NCBI GenBank assembly: GCA_009829735.1
Contig: CM020619.1
Span: 18,171,816 to 18,235,815, forward strand
DNA length: 64,000 nt
Direction of reading: 5' to 3'
DNA from: Pyropia yezoensis
Taxonomy: Eukaryota > Rhodophyta > Bangiophyceae > Bangiales > Bangiaceae
Shown: positions 40,180-50,919 of the stretch, piece by piece
How positions within the stretch are numbered: the first letter of the stretch is position 1
Layout: each line of letters opens with the position of its first letter
Notes under the pieces: model-generated
The model's database searches: none
Told to the model about the DNA's origin: nothing
The model's input: only the letters and a program-made list of their open reading frames with translations
Made by a program: the position numbers and the translations under genes

Positions 40180-42552
40180 GGCGGTCAGCGCCTGGTAGTG
40201 CACCACCGCCGCGGCGGCGGCGAGGTCGCGCCCGCCGCCGGCGGTGCCGACGCCCCCACCGGCGGTGAGCAGCACGCCGACGGCGCCCTCGGTGACGGCC
40301 TCCCGGGCGGCTGCCAGCCGACGGGAAGCTGCCGATGCCGCCGCTGCGGCGGCCGCCGCGGCCGCCGCGGCCGCGTCCTTGTCGCCGCCGCCGGCGGCAG
40401 TGGCCACCGCCGCTGCTGTCGCCGCCTCTGCGGCCGCCTGGGTGGTTGCGCGGGTGGCAGCGGTCAGGGCAGCGAGGTCGTCCTTGGCGGCTGTGACCAG
40501 CGCGGCGATGAGCGGCGGCGGGCCCGCGCGGCCGCCGCCGCCGCCGCCGCCGCTGCCGTCGCCGCCGTCGCTGCCGTCGGCCGTGGCGGGGGTGGCGGTC
40601 GCCTCGGCGAGGAGGGCGAGCGTCAGGTCCAGCCGCGGGGACGGCACCAGCCGGCTGCCCAGCAGCCGCAGCGCCGCCAACGCCGCTGAGCCCGGCGCCG
40701 CGGGCGGCCGCCCCCGCTTGCCGCCGCCGTGCCGCCCAGACGGGGGTGACGACGGCGGCCGAGGCGGCGGCGGCGGCGACGCGGCCGCCGGCGGCGGCTC
40801 GGCGGCGGCGGCGGCGAGCGCCCGGGCGACGCGCAGGAGCACCCCCCCTGCTACGGCTACGGCGGCGTCGTCCCCGCCCGTCCATGTGGACGGGGGCAGC
40901 GCCGACAGGGCGGCGGCGGCGACGCGCACGCCTGCCGCCCGCGCCGCGCCGGGTGGCGCCGCGGCCAGCACCCCCGCGTGGGGGAGCAGCACCGCCGCGG
41001 CGGCGGCGGGGGACAGCACCGCGTCAAGGCCTGCGGCGGTCAGGGCGGGTGGGTAGGGGGCGGGGGGGGGGGACGGGGCGGCGGCGGCAACGGCGGCGGG
41101 GGCGGCGGAGGGTGGTGGGCGGGGGGCGGGGACGGGCGCCGCCATGCACGTGGCGGTGAGGAGGGCGGCGGCCAGAGCGGTGGGCGCCCGCGGTGGGCGC
41201 CCGCCCGCGGCCGCCGGCGGGTCCGCCCCGGGCGCAGCGCCCGCCGAGCCGGCCGCCACCCCCACAATGCTCGTTGCGCCGAGCGCGGCGAGGGCGGGAA
41301 GCGCCACCCCCGGCAGCGACGCGGCCAAGTCGTCGGCCGCGGCGGCGCCGCGGGCGACCAGGAGCACCACGTCGCCCAGCAGCGCGGCCAGCGTCGACCG
41401 CACCGCCGCGTCATCATTCGCGGGGGGGGGGACGCCGGCGGCCGCGACGGCGTCGGCCGCCGCGTCGCCCGCGGGCGGCGACGGCGCTGGCAGCGACGGC
41501 GGCGGCGGGGGCGTGCCCGGCGGCAGGAGCAGGGGCGTCGGCCGCCCGGGCGGCGACGGCAGCGCCCGCGCCAGGGGCACCACAAACGTGTCGATGAGGG
41601 CGACGGCGGCGGCGCGGCCCCCGCCGTCGGCGGCGTGAGCGAGCCAGTCGGCCGCGTCGCCGACGAGTGGCGCCAGCCGGCGGCGGCGGGGGCGCCCCGG
41701 CGTGCCCCCCTGCAGCGGCCCGCCGGCGGCAGCCGCCGCGGTCGCCAGCGCCGCCGCCCACGCGGTCGCCACCACCGCCAGCCCGCCGTCCACGCCCGCC
41801 ACCGCGTCGGGGCCAAGCGCCGAGGCCGCAGCGGCGAGCGCCACCGCCGCCTCCCGCCCTCCGCCCCGCACGCCCACGGCGGCGGCGAGGAGCGCCTCGA
41901 ACGCCGCCGCGGTGGCGGCATCGTCCACGGCATTGGCGGCGGTCGCCATCCATGTCAACGTCGCCGCCGCCGTCCTTGTCGCCTTTGCAGCCGCCGCGGG
42001 CGCCACCGCGACGCGGGCGGCCAAGGTGGCGACAAGCGCCCCGCCCATCACGTCAAACGCCGCTGCCGCGGCCACCGGCGGTGGCAGCGCGCCAGCGCCG
42101 TCGCATGCCAGCGCAGCCGCCGCCGCCACCGCCGAGCCCGCTACCGCCCGCCGGCGGGCGGCGGCGTCGGCGGGTGGCGGCAGCGGGGCGGGGGGTGGGA
42201 GCAGCCCGCATCCCCATCCGCCCCCCTTTCTCAGCCCTCCCTCCTCTCCAGCGCCGCCGCCACCGTCGCCGCCGCCACCGCCGCCGCCGCCACTGCCGCC
42301 GCCGCCGCCACCACCGCCACCGCCGCCGCCGCCACCACCCACAGCGGCGGTCACCCACGCTGCAGCCGCCGGTGATGCCCACGTGCCACTGCACAGAAAG
42401 TGGGAGGAGAGCGCGCGGTCGGCAGCGGCAGTGGTGGCGGCCGCGCCGTCTGCGTCGGCGGCGGCAGCGGCGGCAGCGGCGGCCGACCACAGGGTGTCGA
42501 GGTCGGGACCGATGAGGGGGGCGGTGAGGGGGGAGGGCGTGGCGGACGGCAT
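40180..42552 (-). CDS. Ala-rich helical-repeat protein (karyopherin-like N terminus?)
   Basis: An unbroken minus-strand frame from the ATG at 42552 (MPSATPSPLTAPLIGPDLDT) encodes about 790 residues of Ala/Val/Leu helices separated by Gly/Pro loops, consistent with an ARM/HEAT solenoid. The opening (LDTLWSAA, ADRALSSHFLCSG, AAAWVTAAV) is reminiscent of the first repeat of importin-beta/exportin proteins, but no diagnostic motif fixes the family. A (GGT)n tract at about 42250-42340 encodes polyglycine. The frame stays open past the credible end (VVHYQALTAP at about 40190) into the next gene, so the true stop is not resolved. The gene is on the same strand as PEX5, 336 bp downstream of it. Confidence 0.45.
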
Positions 42553-42888
42553 GGCCGAAGAGCGAAAAGGGGACCAGAGGGAAGAAAGGGAGAGCGCACG
42601 GACTGACGAGCGCGTGCGCGTCCGTGGGGAGGGGAACAAGAATGCCTACGTGGATGTGGGCGATGCAGGGTTGGCAACAACAAAACAGAAATGTAGTCGT
42701 TATTCCACCAGGACGACGTCGCCGCCATGGGTTCGACAAGAAACGGGGTGTCGGGAGAAAAGACACATACCCCAAAAAACAGTAGACACGGTGTCTTGTT
42801 ACCCCAGGCACGCGCCAGGAGGCACCTCCCCACCCTCCCCATCCACCCGCCCACGCGGCCCCCCGCCACTGTACTGTACATACAGATC

Positions 42889-45246
42889 TCACGGCACACG
42901 CACGTGCTGGCGGATGGCATCCACGTCGCCCGCGTCCACGTACGGCAGCAGGTCCTCGCGCTGGGAGACGATGAGGTTGGCCCGCAGGTACTGCCACACA
43001 TGCGGGGCCTCGCCCCCCACGTCTGACACGGGGTCAGCGGCCGCGTCCACACCCGCCTCCCCCCCCCCCGCCCGCTCCTTGGCGTGCAGCAAGGACAGCG
43101 CCTTGAGGTAGTACCGCACCGCATGGGCGCCATCCCCCTCATTCGCGTACGCGGTGCCGACGTTGACCCACGCACGGATAAAGCCCGCGTCAAGGTCAAC
43201 CGCTTTGCGGTAGGCCAGCAGCGCTTCGCGGCCGGCGCCGCCATTTGCCAGTGTCGCGCCCAGCTTGTTCCACAGCCGCGCGTCACCGGGGGACAACTCC
43301 ACCGCCGTCCGCAGCGCGGAGGCCGCGGCGGGGTAGTCGGCCATCAAATTGTGGAGGACGCCCGTGATGACGTGGACGGCCACATCGGCGGACGCGGCAG
43401 AGGAGGTGGCGGTGAGGTCGGCGTAGCGGCGGAGCAAGGCGGGGGCGTCGGTGAGGGGTGTCATGCCGGTGGTGGCGGTAAACAGGGTGGCTGCGGGGCT
43501 AGGCGTCTCGGCCGCGTCTGCCGCCGACGGCGCTGCCGCCGCCGTCCACGATGGGGCACCCGCTGTCGCCCCGTATACGGGGTGGGTGTCGAGCCACTGG
43601 CTGAGGTAGGCCGTCGCGCGGGCCGCGTCGAGCTCGTTGGTGCAGCTGACGCCCAGTGCCAGCAGCGCCTCCTGACGCGTCGCCGCCGCCCCCTCCTCCC
43701 CCCCCCCCGCAGCCGAGGCCTCTGCCTTGTCCACCGCCACGAGGCAACGCTGGAGGGCGGCAATCGAGTTTGCGTCTGCGTCGCACTCGGCGTGCGCACG
43801 GCCGAGCAGCAGCCACCCGGCTGCCGCCCGGGCGGGCGGCAGCGCGCCCGCCCCCTCCACCTGCACGGCCGCCTCGAGCCAGCGAATGGCTGGCCCGTGC
43901 GCGCGGGCGGCCAACGCCGCCTCCCCCCGTGCCAGCAGCTCCTCCGCGGCGGGTGCTGCAGCAGCGGCGGCTGTGCCAGCCGTCGGCGCCGCCGCCGACG
44001 TCGCGGCGGCCGGCACAAACCAGTAGGCATCCAGGGCGGGCCCCGCCGTCGCGTACGCGTCGCCCGTCGCGGGCCACGCCGCCGCGGCCGCCGACGCGTC
44101 GTCCGCGCCCGCCGTGGCCGCGGCGGTCGACGCCCAGGCGTCTGCCCAGCCTGTCGCCGCGTCCAGGCCCGTAAAGTGGTCTGCCCAGTCCCCGCCAAGG
44201 CTGGCCACAACGTCGGCCGCGACTGCCGTGTCGGCGGCAGCCGCCGCCGCCGCCGCCGCCGCCGTGTCTGCACCCACCACTGGCACCGCAGCAGCGGTCG
44301 GCGGGTCGGCGGCGGCGGCCAGCGCGTCACCCCCCGCCTGCAGCGCTTGAAAGGTGTCCACCAGCGCGTCCACCCCGCCGTCAGCGTCAGCCGACGGACC
44401 CGCGGAGGTGGCGTTGGCAGCGACCACAGGGGTGGCAGCCGCGGCAGGGGCTGTGGCGGCAGCCGAAAATTCCGCGGCCCAGCCGCCGCCCGGCGGCACC
44501 ATCGGTGCCACGGGTTCCGCCACTACCGCCGCCCCAGGCGGCGCGTGCAGCCAGGGCGGCGGCGGTGCGGCGTAGAACGACGGCGGCGGGGCAACCGACC
44601 CAAACGGAGGCGCTGCCCACAGTGGTGGAGGGGGCGGGTGCCCCGCCACGGGCGGCATGGCCCCGACTGGGGGCGCCGCCGCCAGCGCGGAGTCCGCCAC
44701 GGCCGACGCTGGCCCTGCCGCCGCCGCTGCCCAACGGGTGGCAAAGAGCTCTCCCCCCCCACCCCCCGCGGCGCCCCCTGCGAACCATGCACCAGGTGGA
44801 GGCGCACCCATAACGCCCCCCCGCTGCCATGGGTCGAGCGCCCCTGGGCGGGGCGCGGGGGGTGCCACCCCAGCGGGGCCGACATCAACACGCACCGCCC
44901 CCGCCGGCGGTGCTGCTGCCGCTGCCAAGCCAGTCGACGTAGGCGGCGCCGTCGCCGCCGCTGCCGACCACGTCGCCTCAGCGGCTGGCGGCAACGCAGC
45001 CGCCGCGTCGGCGCCGTGCGGGCGGGCCGACGAAGCGGTGGCGGTGGAGCCGGCGGCGGCGGCAGAGCCCGCGGCGGCAGCCGGGAGCGCCCCCCCCAGG
45101 AGGGAACGGCTGAGCGCACTCAGCGGGTTGGCCGACGCACCACTCGCAGATGCGGCGGCAAGGCGCGAGGCAGCGGCGGCCGACGTGGAGCCGCTGCCCC
45201 CGCCAGCGGTGCAGGTGGCGCCACTGACCACATCGCGGAAGGACAT
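42889..45246 (-). CDS. PEX5: Peroxisomal targeting signal 1 receptor PEX5
   Basis: PEX5 binds PTS1 (SKL-type) cargo in the cytosol and docks at the peroxisomal membrane. This single-exon, 785-residue product starts MSFRDVVSGATCTAGG; Cys12 sits where PEX5 proteins carry the ubiquitinated cysteine used for recycling, which selects this ATG over an upstream in-frame one at 45342. The N-terminal half is disordered and Ala/Pro-rich with WxxxF/Y-type PEX14-binding motifs (GGWAAEF, DWADHF). The C-terminal half is a TPR domain: GEAALAARAHGPAIRWLEAA, GWLLLGRAHAECDADANSI, LWNKLGATLANGGAGREALL and AWVNVGTAYANEGDGAHAVR, with AYRKAVDLD between the last two. Length and layout fit the family. The stop is TGA at 42889. 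The gene is divergent from the gene at 45727. Confidence 0.93.
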   Translation of the reverse strand: MSFRDVVSGATCTAGGGSGSTSAAAASRLAAASASGASANPLSALSRSLLGGALPAAAAGSAAAAGSTATASSARPHGADAAAALPPAAEATWSAAAATAPPTSTGLAAAAAPPAGAVRVDVGPAGVAPPAPRPGALDPWQRGGVMGAPPPGAWFAGGAAGGGGGELFATRWAAAAAGPASAVADSALAAAPPVGAMPPVAGHPPPPPLWAAPPFGSVAPPPSFYAAPPPPWLHAPPGAAVVAEPVAPMVPPGGGWAAEFSAAATAPAAAATPVVAANATSAGPSADADGGVDALVDTFQALQAGGDALAAAADPPTAAAVPVVGADTAAAAAAAAAADTAVAADVVASLGGDWADHFTGLDAATGWADAWASTAAATAGADDASAAAAAWPATGDAYATAGPALDAYWFVPAAATSAAAPTAGTAAAAAAPAAEELLARGEAALAARAHGPAIRWLEAAVQVEGAGALPPARAAAGWLLLGRAHAECDADANSIAALQRCLVAVDKAEASAAGGGEEGAAATRQEALLALGVSCTNELDAARATAYLSQWLDTHPVYGATAGAPSWTAAAAPSAADAAETPSPAATLFTATTGMTPLTDAPALLRRYADLTATSSAASADVAVHVITGVLHNLMADYPAAASALRTAVELSPGDARLWNKLGATLANGGAGREALLAYRKAVDLDAGFIRAWVNVGTAYANEGDGAHAVRYYLKALSLLHAKERAGGGEAGVDAAADPVSDVGGEAPHVWQYLRANLIVSQREDLLPYVDAGDVDAIRQHVRVP

Positions 45247-45726
45247 GGCCTTGGCCGGGGTGCGAGGGGAAGGGGACGGAAGGGGCGGTGGAGCGGGGGG
45301 AGCGAGCACAGCACCGGGGCGGGGAAGGGACAAGGGAGACAAAGCAAGTGGGCAGGAAGGGACGGGGGATGGAATGGAGACAAAGCAGGTGGGCGGTGCG
45401 GCACGGGGGAAGGGCTGGACGAGGGAGAGGCGTCGTGGGTGCGCTGTGGCGAGGCGTTTTTGCGATGTGTGGAACCTTGGGGTACGCCATTAAAACTCCA
45501 TCGAAGAAGGTGGCCCCCTGAAAGGCATGTACATTCAGATGAGCGCAGGTCACAGGAAATACACAACATTATTACAAGACAGTACTACTTACGACGTCTG
45601 CCAGGGAACCGTAGACCACAACGGCGGCGACGGGACGGTTCTTCGTATTCGCGTGCTGCGCGTCATCGCGCTCGAGCCGTGTTTGTCCCCGCCGCCTTTT
45701 CTCCCCACTCTCACCGCCACGCAATC
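45247..45726. promoter_or_regulatory. Bidirectional promoter region between PEX5 and its divergent neighbour
   Basis: 480 bp between two divergent start codons, with an AT-richer centre (ACATTATTACAAGACAG at about 45565-45581). No TATA or defined operator is recognised; the role is inferred from gene orientation. Confidence 0.4.
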
Positions 45727-46866
45727 ATGGGCCCCTTACGGGCGGTTTTGCCTCCCCCCCGCGTATTTTCTTCTGCAACCCACCGCCCATGGGCCGCGGC
45801 GGCTGGCGTTTGCCGTCGATCGGCATCAACTACGCTTCCTACCAATGACGCTGAGGTTGGCGGCGCCGACCCGGCGGGCGTTTCCACGCTTTCCTCCCCC
45901 TCTCTTGTGCCTTCCTCCCCCGATTCCCCAAACCAAGTCAATGCCGCCGCTCCGACCGCTCTGTCTGCTGGCGTGCCCTCCTCCTCCCTACCTCCCTCCA
46001 CAGTCCGCGCGGCCACTACCTCTGCTGGCGGCGCCGCGGTCGCCCCCCCGTCGACCCCCGCTGCTGCTCGTGCATTGGCGGCGCTGGAAGCTGTCCGGCG
46101 TGCACGCACACACCCTGCCCCCGTAGCGGCTGTGGCGGCCGACGAGCTGTGGACATCCCGCCTGCGGTCCAGCCCGCCGCCCACCCTGGAGGGAGGCGGA
46201 CGGCGGCCGCCCATGGGTGCGCCCTTAGCACCGCCTCCTGGGAGGCGTGGGGAGGAGGGGGCGGATGGCATCGTCCGCTACGTCATGGTCGACCCGGTGG
46301 GGGGGGGGGAAGGCGCCGGGGGGCTGCCCGCCGCGCGACGGGAGGGGGGTGGCGCCAGCCGGGCCGACGGGGAGGCGAGTCTGGGAGCGCAGGTGGCTGA
46401 TGCTGTTGCCCCTGTCCTGAAATCTCCGTCTGCCGCCGGGACGAGCGACCCCTCTTTGGTGGCCGCCGGTGATGGCACATCGGCGGCGGTCACGGACTCT
46501 CTGTCTGGGGCGCCTGACGTCGGCGTCCCGTCGGCGGAGGTGCCCCCCTCGTCGGCAAAGGGGGCGTTGTCCCCCACTGCTCGGTGGGCGGCCTCGCTTG
46601 GCGATACCCCCCCTACGGGCTTTGGGGACCTCTTTAGCGACGCTCCCCCTCCCCCCTCTGGCAACTCGGCGGCGTGGTCCGCGGCGCGTCGCGCCACGGC
46701 CCGCAGCCGCACTTCCTTCTTGTTTGTGGAGGTTGGCGACGCCGTGCCCCGCGGAGGGGTGCGCGCTGTGTGGGTGCGTGATGGGGCGGGGAGGGGGGAG
46801 GTCATCCGCAATGCCACTCCCCGGGAGCGTGCGGTGGCGCTTCGGCATTATGGCCGCCGGGCGTGA
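45727..46866 (+). CDS. Unrecognised protein with possible organelle-targeting N terminus
   Basis: A 379-residue single-exon ORF from ATG (45727) to TGA (46866). The first 40 residues (MGPLRAVLPPPRVFSSATHR...GVCRRSASTT) are rich in Arg, Ser, Ala and hydrophobics with no acidic residue, as in mitochondrial or plastid presequences. The middle is low-complexity. Two segments look folded: DELWTSRLRSSPPPTLEGG and the C-terminal FLFVEVGDAVPRGGVRAVWV with VIRNATPRERAVALRHYGRR. The final Arg-rich helix recalls small organellar ribosomal or RNA-binding proteins, but no family could be assigned. Upstream sequence in the same frame is open only because it opposes PEX5. Confidence 0.6.
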   Translation: MGPLRAVLPPPRVFSSATHRPWAAAAGVCRRSASTTLPTNDAEVGGADPAGVSTLSSPSLVPSSPDSPNQVNAAAPTALSAGVPSSSLPPSTVRAATTSAGGAAVAPPSTPAAARALAALEAVRRARTHPAPVAAVAADELWTSRLRSSPPPTLEGGGRRPPMGAPLAPPPGRRGEEGADGIVRYVMVDPVGGGEGAGGLPAARREGGGASRADGEASLGAQVADAVAPVLKSPSAAGTSDPSLVAAGDGTSAAVTDSLSGAPDVGVPSAEVPPSSAKGALSPTARWAASLGDTPPTGFGDLFSDAPPPPSGNSAAWSAARRATARSRTSFLFVEVGDAVPRGGVRAVWVRDGAGRGEVIRNATPRERAVALRHYGRRA

Positions 46867-47412
46867 GGGTCGGACGGCCGGTCCACAAGCTGCTTTGTAC
46901 CGCGGCTTTGTATCCGTCTGACACCGGTTTGTGCAATACGCATGAGAGAGGGCCTCGATGCTCATTCATCTTTTTCGAAAAAAAATACGGGCGGACTCCA
47001 CAGCTTGACCTTCTGTGGAGGTCAGCCTCGTCTGTTGCCGTGGGCGCACCTCTTTGACCTTGTGGGGGTTACAGTACACCAGTTCCGTCCGCCACCTTTC
47101 CAGGGCGGCATCGAGACCCCACCCATAAATTACGTATTTTCTGTTGACCACGCGTCACAGATAATTGTGGCTGATTCAACTATGGCTGCAGTGTGCTTTC
47201 GGCCGCGGTAATGGACTGTTGGATGCTAGCCAATAGTTGCGCCGGATTGCACGACGTCGATGATTGCGTATCACACGGGTGGCGGATTGGCGCGTTCGGC
47301 GCGAGATTCTTTGCATCGACTGCGTGCTGGCCGTGCCCTGCTTGCTGTGCCGACCCGTACATGAGGGTGGGCACAGGGCGCTGAAGGGACGATTTCGTGA
47401 GAGAGAGATATG
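46867..47412. other. Spacer, no recognised gene
   Basis: Mid-GC sequence with several ATTGG/CCAAT-type motifs and short frames only; AATACGGGCGGACTCCACAG near 46983 is not repeated elsewhere. Confidence 0.5.
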
Positions 47413-47878
47413 TATTGCTGTTCTCCCAATTTTGGCCGATCCGGACAAGAACAACACTGCATGAACAACTGTGTGAGCCAATCGCGTGCTGGCAGGTGAG
47501 GGCAACCCAATCGCGTGCTCTGGGGGCCCGATCGCCCTGAGCAGATGATTGGCTGCAGCCCAAGTGGGCCTCTTACCAATCGCTGATTAGTCGAAACACT
47601 GTTGTTCTCTCGGCTGAGATCGCCGAAGATTCCTCCCACATCGTCTCGTTCCTCCCCGGAACAGTTGTCCAGCTTGTCTTCGTGTCTGTTCCACTCGGGT
47701 TCTCCCCTACGTGTGCTCGGAGTCCCGGAAAAGTCGCAGATCTTACTGTTTGCACAACAATGAAGGCCAATTCGGAGCTTTCATTGGTCAAAGACGCATC
47801 CTGTGAGGCATGTCATTGGTCAGTGGACTGTTGTTCTTGTTCTTGTCCGGATCGGCCAAAATTGGGAGAACTGCAATA
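47413..47878. mobile_element. Non-autonomous TIR element (family B)
   Basis: The left end TATTGCTGTTCTCCCAATTT and right end AAATTGGGAGAACTGCAATA are inverted repeats extending through GGCCGATCCGGACAAGAACA, flanked by TA. It is 466 bp with no coding region. CCAAT/ATTGG occurs at least six times inside (GCCAATCGC, CCCAATCGC, GATTGGC, CCAATCGC, CATTGGTC twice). It belongs to the same family as 27554-28128. Confidence 0.85.
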
Positions 47879-48167
47879 GCATCAACGAAGAAAACAGACC
47901 CTTTGGATTTGCCGTGTCGGAGGCGTGCTCGGACGTCGGCCACCTCCATCGCACGGCTCCACGGTCGGACGCAGGCCGGGGATCTCTCGCTAATATTGCC
48001 AATGCTGCCACACTAATTGGCGTGTGTCAGCGACTTCATGCTCACAGGTTGTTCTGTCGGCTGTGTTGGCTCTTCGTCATCCCGCTCGCGCCGCTGGGTC
48101 CCGCCCCCCCCCCCCCCTCCCTTGGCAAGAGGCAGCAGCAAGCATACCTCTCAGCGGGCCCCGGTTG

Positions 48168-49644
48168 ATGGTGGCGACAACTGCCAACGCAGGGACGATG
48201 GCGCCCGACCGTGTCCGCGGCTGCCGTCGCTGGTGGCGCGCGCTGGGCGTGGCGGCGGCAGTGGCGGCGGCGGCGGTGGTGGCGGCGGCGGCAATGGCGA
48301 CGGGCGCGACCGCCTACGCGGTTTTACTGGATTCGCGGCAGCAGCGGTGTGTGACAGAAGAGCTGGAAGCAGGTGTCCACGTACGTGACCGCCTGCTTGT
48401 TTCTCCCACTCTTGATTGCTTTCTTCCCTTTGCTTTGGTCTCTCAGCGGGTCTGTCCATCCTCTATGTGGCTGCCTGCGTGCCTCGCAGCCTTTCTGACG
48501 TGGTCTACGCGTCCACCCGCTGAGGAGCTCTTTCTTTTCATCGCCTTTCGTTGGTTGGAGCCTTGGCGGGCGAGGGACGTTGCAAGCGCGGGTCCAAACT
48601 GACGCGCCACACGCTCCGCGCTTGTCCTTCCTCCTGCACTTGAAAACACACACCTGAGGCGGTCGTACATGCAGATGCGGGGGCTGGTGACCGTTGCAGA
48701 TGCCGCGCCTGGCGTTGACATTAGCCTCTTTGTGCGTTTCCATGTCGCGCGCTGCCAGCGGGGAAGGCGGTGCCCCGCGAGCGGGTCAGCGGGCGGGTGT
48801 GCGTTGCGCGGCCTTGTGTCGTGCCACGCGGGTGTGGGACCATGTATGTGCTTGCCGTCTGTGGTGGGGTCGGGTTGCGAGCGAATGGCAATGGTCATGG
48901 CAGGTGGACCGTGCTGACCCTCTTTGCCTTCGTTGTGTCCCCTCCTTTCATGTCATTTGGCATCCAACTTCCGTTTGCTCTCATGCTACGTGTTGGTCTC
49001 CTGCTTTCCTTCTTTACCCCGCCCCCCTCCCCACTCCCTTCGCTGCGTCTGACTCGTGCTCTATTTCCTCCCGCCCCCCCACCCTCCTCCGACCTCATGC
49101 CACAGCTCTCTGACCCGTCGGGCAAGGTTATCATCCACAAGCGGGCCGTTTCAGAACACGCCTTTGCCTTCCACACCCCCCCCAACCCCCCCACCACACG
49201 TGGCGCCCCCCCGCCTGCCCCCTTGCTCTACAAGCTTTGCCTCCGCGCCTCACGGATTAACCTCCGCGGGCGCTCCCTCCAGCCCCCCGCGTTGGCACGG
49301 GGGGAGTCGGCCGTGCGGACCACCGCCCGGCGGGTGCGGGTGGAGCTCAAGCGCGGAGGGCCCCGGCCGTCCCCCCCCCCTGGGCTCCTCATCGACGCGC
49401 ACGCCGCGGCGGTGGCGGCAACGCTCGCGGACCTGAACGCGTCGGTGGACGCGCTGGTGGCGGGCGTGTCGGACCTGCGCGCCCGCGCCGAGCTGGTGGA
49501 GCGTGCGTCAGAGGGGGTGGCCGCGTGGGTGGTGGGGGGGGGAGCGCTTGGTTGTGCGCTCCTCCTGGGCTTGGGGGGGGGGGGGTCGCCTGGGCCACTG
49601 CGGGGGTGCTCGAACGCGCCGCACGGGCCAAGCGCGGCGTGTGA
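48168..49644 (+). CDS. p24 (emp24/gp25L/TMED) family COPI/COPII cargo receptor, three exons
   Basis: p24 proteins are type I membrane proteins that cycle between ER and Golgi and package cargo. Exon 1 (48168-48380) gives a signal peptide (GVAAAVAAAAVVAAAAMATG) and the GOLD-domain start TAYAVLLDSRQQRCVTEELE. Exon 2 (48675-48743) reads MRGLVTVADAAPGVDISLFV. Exon 3 (49106-49644) gives LSDPSGKVIIHKR, LYKLCLRAS, a coiled coil (LADLNASVDALVAGVSDLRA) and a membrane segment. Introns are GT-AG and phase 0: donors GTACGT at 48381 and GTCGCG at 48744; acceptors TGCAG and CACAG. The two GOLD cysteines are present (RCV, LCL). After the membrane segment, one base must be adjusted in the G-run at about 49568-49586 to reach the Arg/Lys-rich tail LERAARAKRGV and the TGA at 49642-49644, typical of p24 coatomer-binding tails. 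Confidence 0.85.
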
Positions 49645-50919
49645 GAGCCTTCCCAGCGGTGCCGTATTTACAGGTCCTTTGCATATAGCTAGTCACTTGG
49701 AAAATGATTTCTCTCTCGGCCTCATGGGCTACAGCTCTAACTTGGTCAGAATGATCCCCACCGCGCTCCGGGCCAGAGGTAAATGATAGTACGCGGCGGG
49801 TTGGCGAGCCAATTCCCCCCCGCCCGCCCGCCCGTCCGCCCGCCCGTGCGTCACTTCCCTTTGCAATGGTGCGGGCGGCGCGCCGCCAGGGCGCAGCGGG
49901 GCTCCCGAACAGCGGGCACCCGTGCGCCCCCCCCCCCCCCCCCTTCTCCCACTCCAAAGGTGGCGCGTCACCCCCCCCCCGGGCACGCCGCCGACACGGC
50001 GCACGGGCCCCCCCCAGTCCCCACGGGGGGGGTGGGGGGGGGGGGAGGGGGGGGGAAAGGTCCCGCCCCGGCCGGGCGGGCGGGTGGGCGGGTCAGCCAA
50101 GGCAGCCCCCATAGGTAGCTCTTCTTTCTTTGCTGCCAAGGGAGCAGCAGCCTTAGACCCCCCCCCCCCCTCCCTCCCTCCCTCCCTCCCTCCCTCTCCC
50201 CCCTCTTTGCCCGGGAAATCCGGCGTCACGTCGCTTTCACCCTCCCCCCCCCGTCGAGTGCGGGGCGTTGCGGGGCGGGCGACTGCCCTGCCACCGCGGG
50301 CGGCAGCGGGGCGAGTGCCCCGCCGCCGCGGGCGGCAGCGTTTGGGCTGTGGGCGGGCGCGCTATTGGCCGCGGCCGTGCCGCCGCCACGACCGCCGCCG
50401 CCCCGGCCGTGGGGCGGCCGGCCAGCCGGCCATCCGGGGGAGCCGCGGCTGCCACCCCGCCGCGTACCAGTCTCGGTGGCGGTGGCCGCACCGCCGCGAC
50501 GGTTCCCCGGTCGTGCTCTCGGGACGGCGCGGCAGCGCCGCGAGGGGGGAGGAAGGGGGGGGCGGCGGCCGCCACTCTTGCTGCCGGCAGACCTCCCCCT
50601 GAGTGCAGGGGGGGAGGGGCTGGGGGAGGGTCACGGCGGGCGCGCGCGCCCCTGCTCTACCAGCCGTCCCCTGCAGTGGCGTCACGCCGTCAGGCCACCA
50701 ACCGCCGCTGGTGGGAGCGCGGCGGGACGCCAGCACTAAAGGCGTCCCCCGCGTGGGTTGGCGCCGCGCCCTGCCCGCGCCGTCGCACCGCCGCACCCAC
50801 CCCCGCCGCCCACCGTTGGTCCCCCCCCCCCGCCCACCCGCCTGCTCCCCTCCCCCTCCCCCTCCCCGCACCCTCCCTCCCCCCCCCCTCCCCTTATCCA
50901 AAGCCGTCCTTCCACCGTC
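49645..50919. other. Homopolymer-rich spacer
   Basis: Contains long C- and G-runs (49928-49942, 50037-50056), a (TCCC)n tract at 50168-50200 and GC-rich frames without credible protein features. No gene is supported. Confidence 0.6.

Noticed and set aside
40180..42552. Naming the helical protein as a specific exportin or importin
   Set aside because: Ala-rich composition bias can mimic solenoid repeats and no diagnostic motif was found.
43084..45726. Long plus-strand open frame opposite PEX5
   Set aside because: It is the complement of the PEX5 coding sequence and gives Arg/Gly-rich nonsense. Only the part from the ATG at 45727 was kept as a gene.
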